Source: Dysgonamonadaceae bacterium (lineage in GTDB: Bacteria > Bacteroidota > Bacteroidia > Bacteroidales > Azobacteroidaceae). Taken from it: DNA of 5,879 nucleotides. A model generated the notes under the pieces. The model had not been told where the DNA came from, did not search any database, and saw nothing but the letters and a program-made list of their open reading frames with translations. The translations under genes were made by a program, and so were the position numbers. The stretch is taken from assembly GCA_031255425.1 (NCBI GenBank), contig JAIRSN010000099.1, positions 1-5,879 on the forward strand, in the 5' to 3' direction. Shown one piece after another: positions 5,673-5,879 of the stretch. Each line of letters opens with the position of its first letter. Within the stretch, counting starts at the first letter, position 1.

Positions 5673-5879
5673 ATGAAAATACAGACCGTTAAGTTATCCC
5701 ACGCGCGCAACGAAGCGCATTATCAGTTTTTTATTGATTACAGGAACTTGTTGGGAGTCTATCCGGAAATAACGACTATTATTACAGCGCTGATGCCGGA
5801 GTTTTCCGAACTCCTCAACACGGAAAAACTCTTGATCGACAACGTCAGGGGAAGTGATTATACCGAAGAAATTGCCGCT
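5673..5879 (+). CDS. DUF6261-like protein, N-terminal part
   Basis: The first 69 codons of a gene that runs off the right edge. The start (MKIQTVKLSHARNEAHYQFF) and the later segment NTEKLLIDNVRGSDYTEEIAA resemble DUF6261 proteins of Bacteroidales from memory: a basic opening strand, an R-N-x-x-H-[FY]-Q-F motif (here RNEAHYQFF, 12-20), then helical stretches. Family members are roughly 200-250 residues, often present as several paralogues per genome, and have no established function. No signal peptide or membrane segment is seen in this part, so a cytoplasmic protein is likely. The ATG at 5673 is preceded by a T-rich stretch with no Shine-Dalgarno site and no promoter of its own, so it is probably read from the promoter at 5214-5243, through the repeat array. 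The family assignment is a recognition call that a profile search should confirm. Confidence 0.7.
   Translation, partial: MKIQTVKLSHARNEAHYQFFIDYRNLLGVYPEITTIITALMPEFSELLNTEKLLIDNVRGSDYTEEIAA

Overview
The window looks like a chromosomal segment of a Bacteroidota bacterium, most likely order Bacteroidales. The evidence is a GldH-type lipoprotein, a cysteine-rich RicT/PSP1 protein of the Bacteroidetes type, the start of a DUF6261-like protein, A-rich translation leaders without clear Shine-Dalgarno sites, and several matches to the Bacteroidetes sigma-ABfr promoter (TTG / TAnnTTTG). No insertion sequence, CRISPR array, tRNA or rRNA was seen. No genus is claimed.

Left end (1-292): non-coding. 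It holds two GC-rich inverted repeats, a rightward rho-independent terminator (99-129) that must end a gene lying off the window, and a small hairpin beyond the gldH stop.

Centre left (293-3974, minus strand): a tight four-gene run read in the order metF, holB, ricT, gldH. Spacings are 1 nt, 5 nt and an 8-nt overlap, so the run is probably one transcript. It joins one-carbon metabolism (MetF), replication clamp loading (delta prime), an Fe-S regulatory protein (RicT/YaaT type) and an envelope lipoprotein of the gliding family (GldH). Only transcription and general housekeeping appear to link them.

Centre right (3975-5150): an 87-bp divergent spacer with two opposed -7 boxes, then ilvE, a complete class IV branched-chain aminotransferase, closed by a strong terminator (5108-5149).

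Right end (5151-5879): the least explained part. A very good Bacteroidetes promoter (5214-5243) leads into a 123-codon ORF whose C-terminal part is five tandem 42-bp (14-codon) units plus a decayed sixth. The array is open in frame on both strands, shares wobble positions between the two frames, contains an invariant 12-bp core with an 8-bp palindrome, and at one junction has a 14-bp perfect palindrome that reads Ser-Pro-Arg-Gly-Asp on both strands. Eighteen bases after this ORF begins a DUF6261-like gene that runs off the window. This array plus DUF6261 unit is the main candidate for something undescribed.
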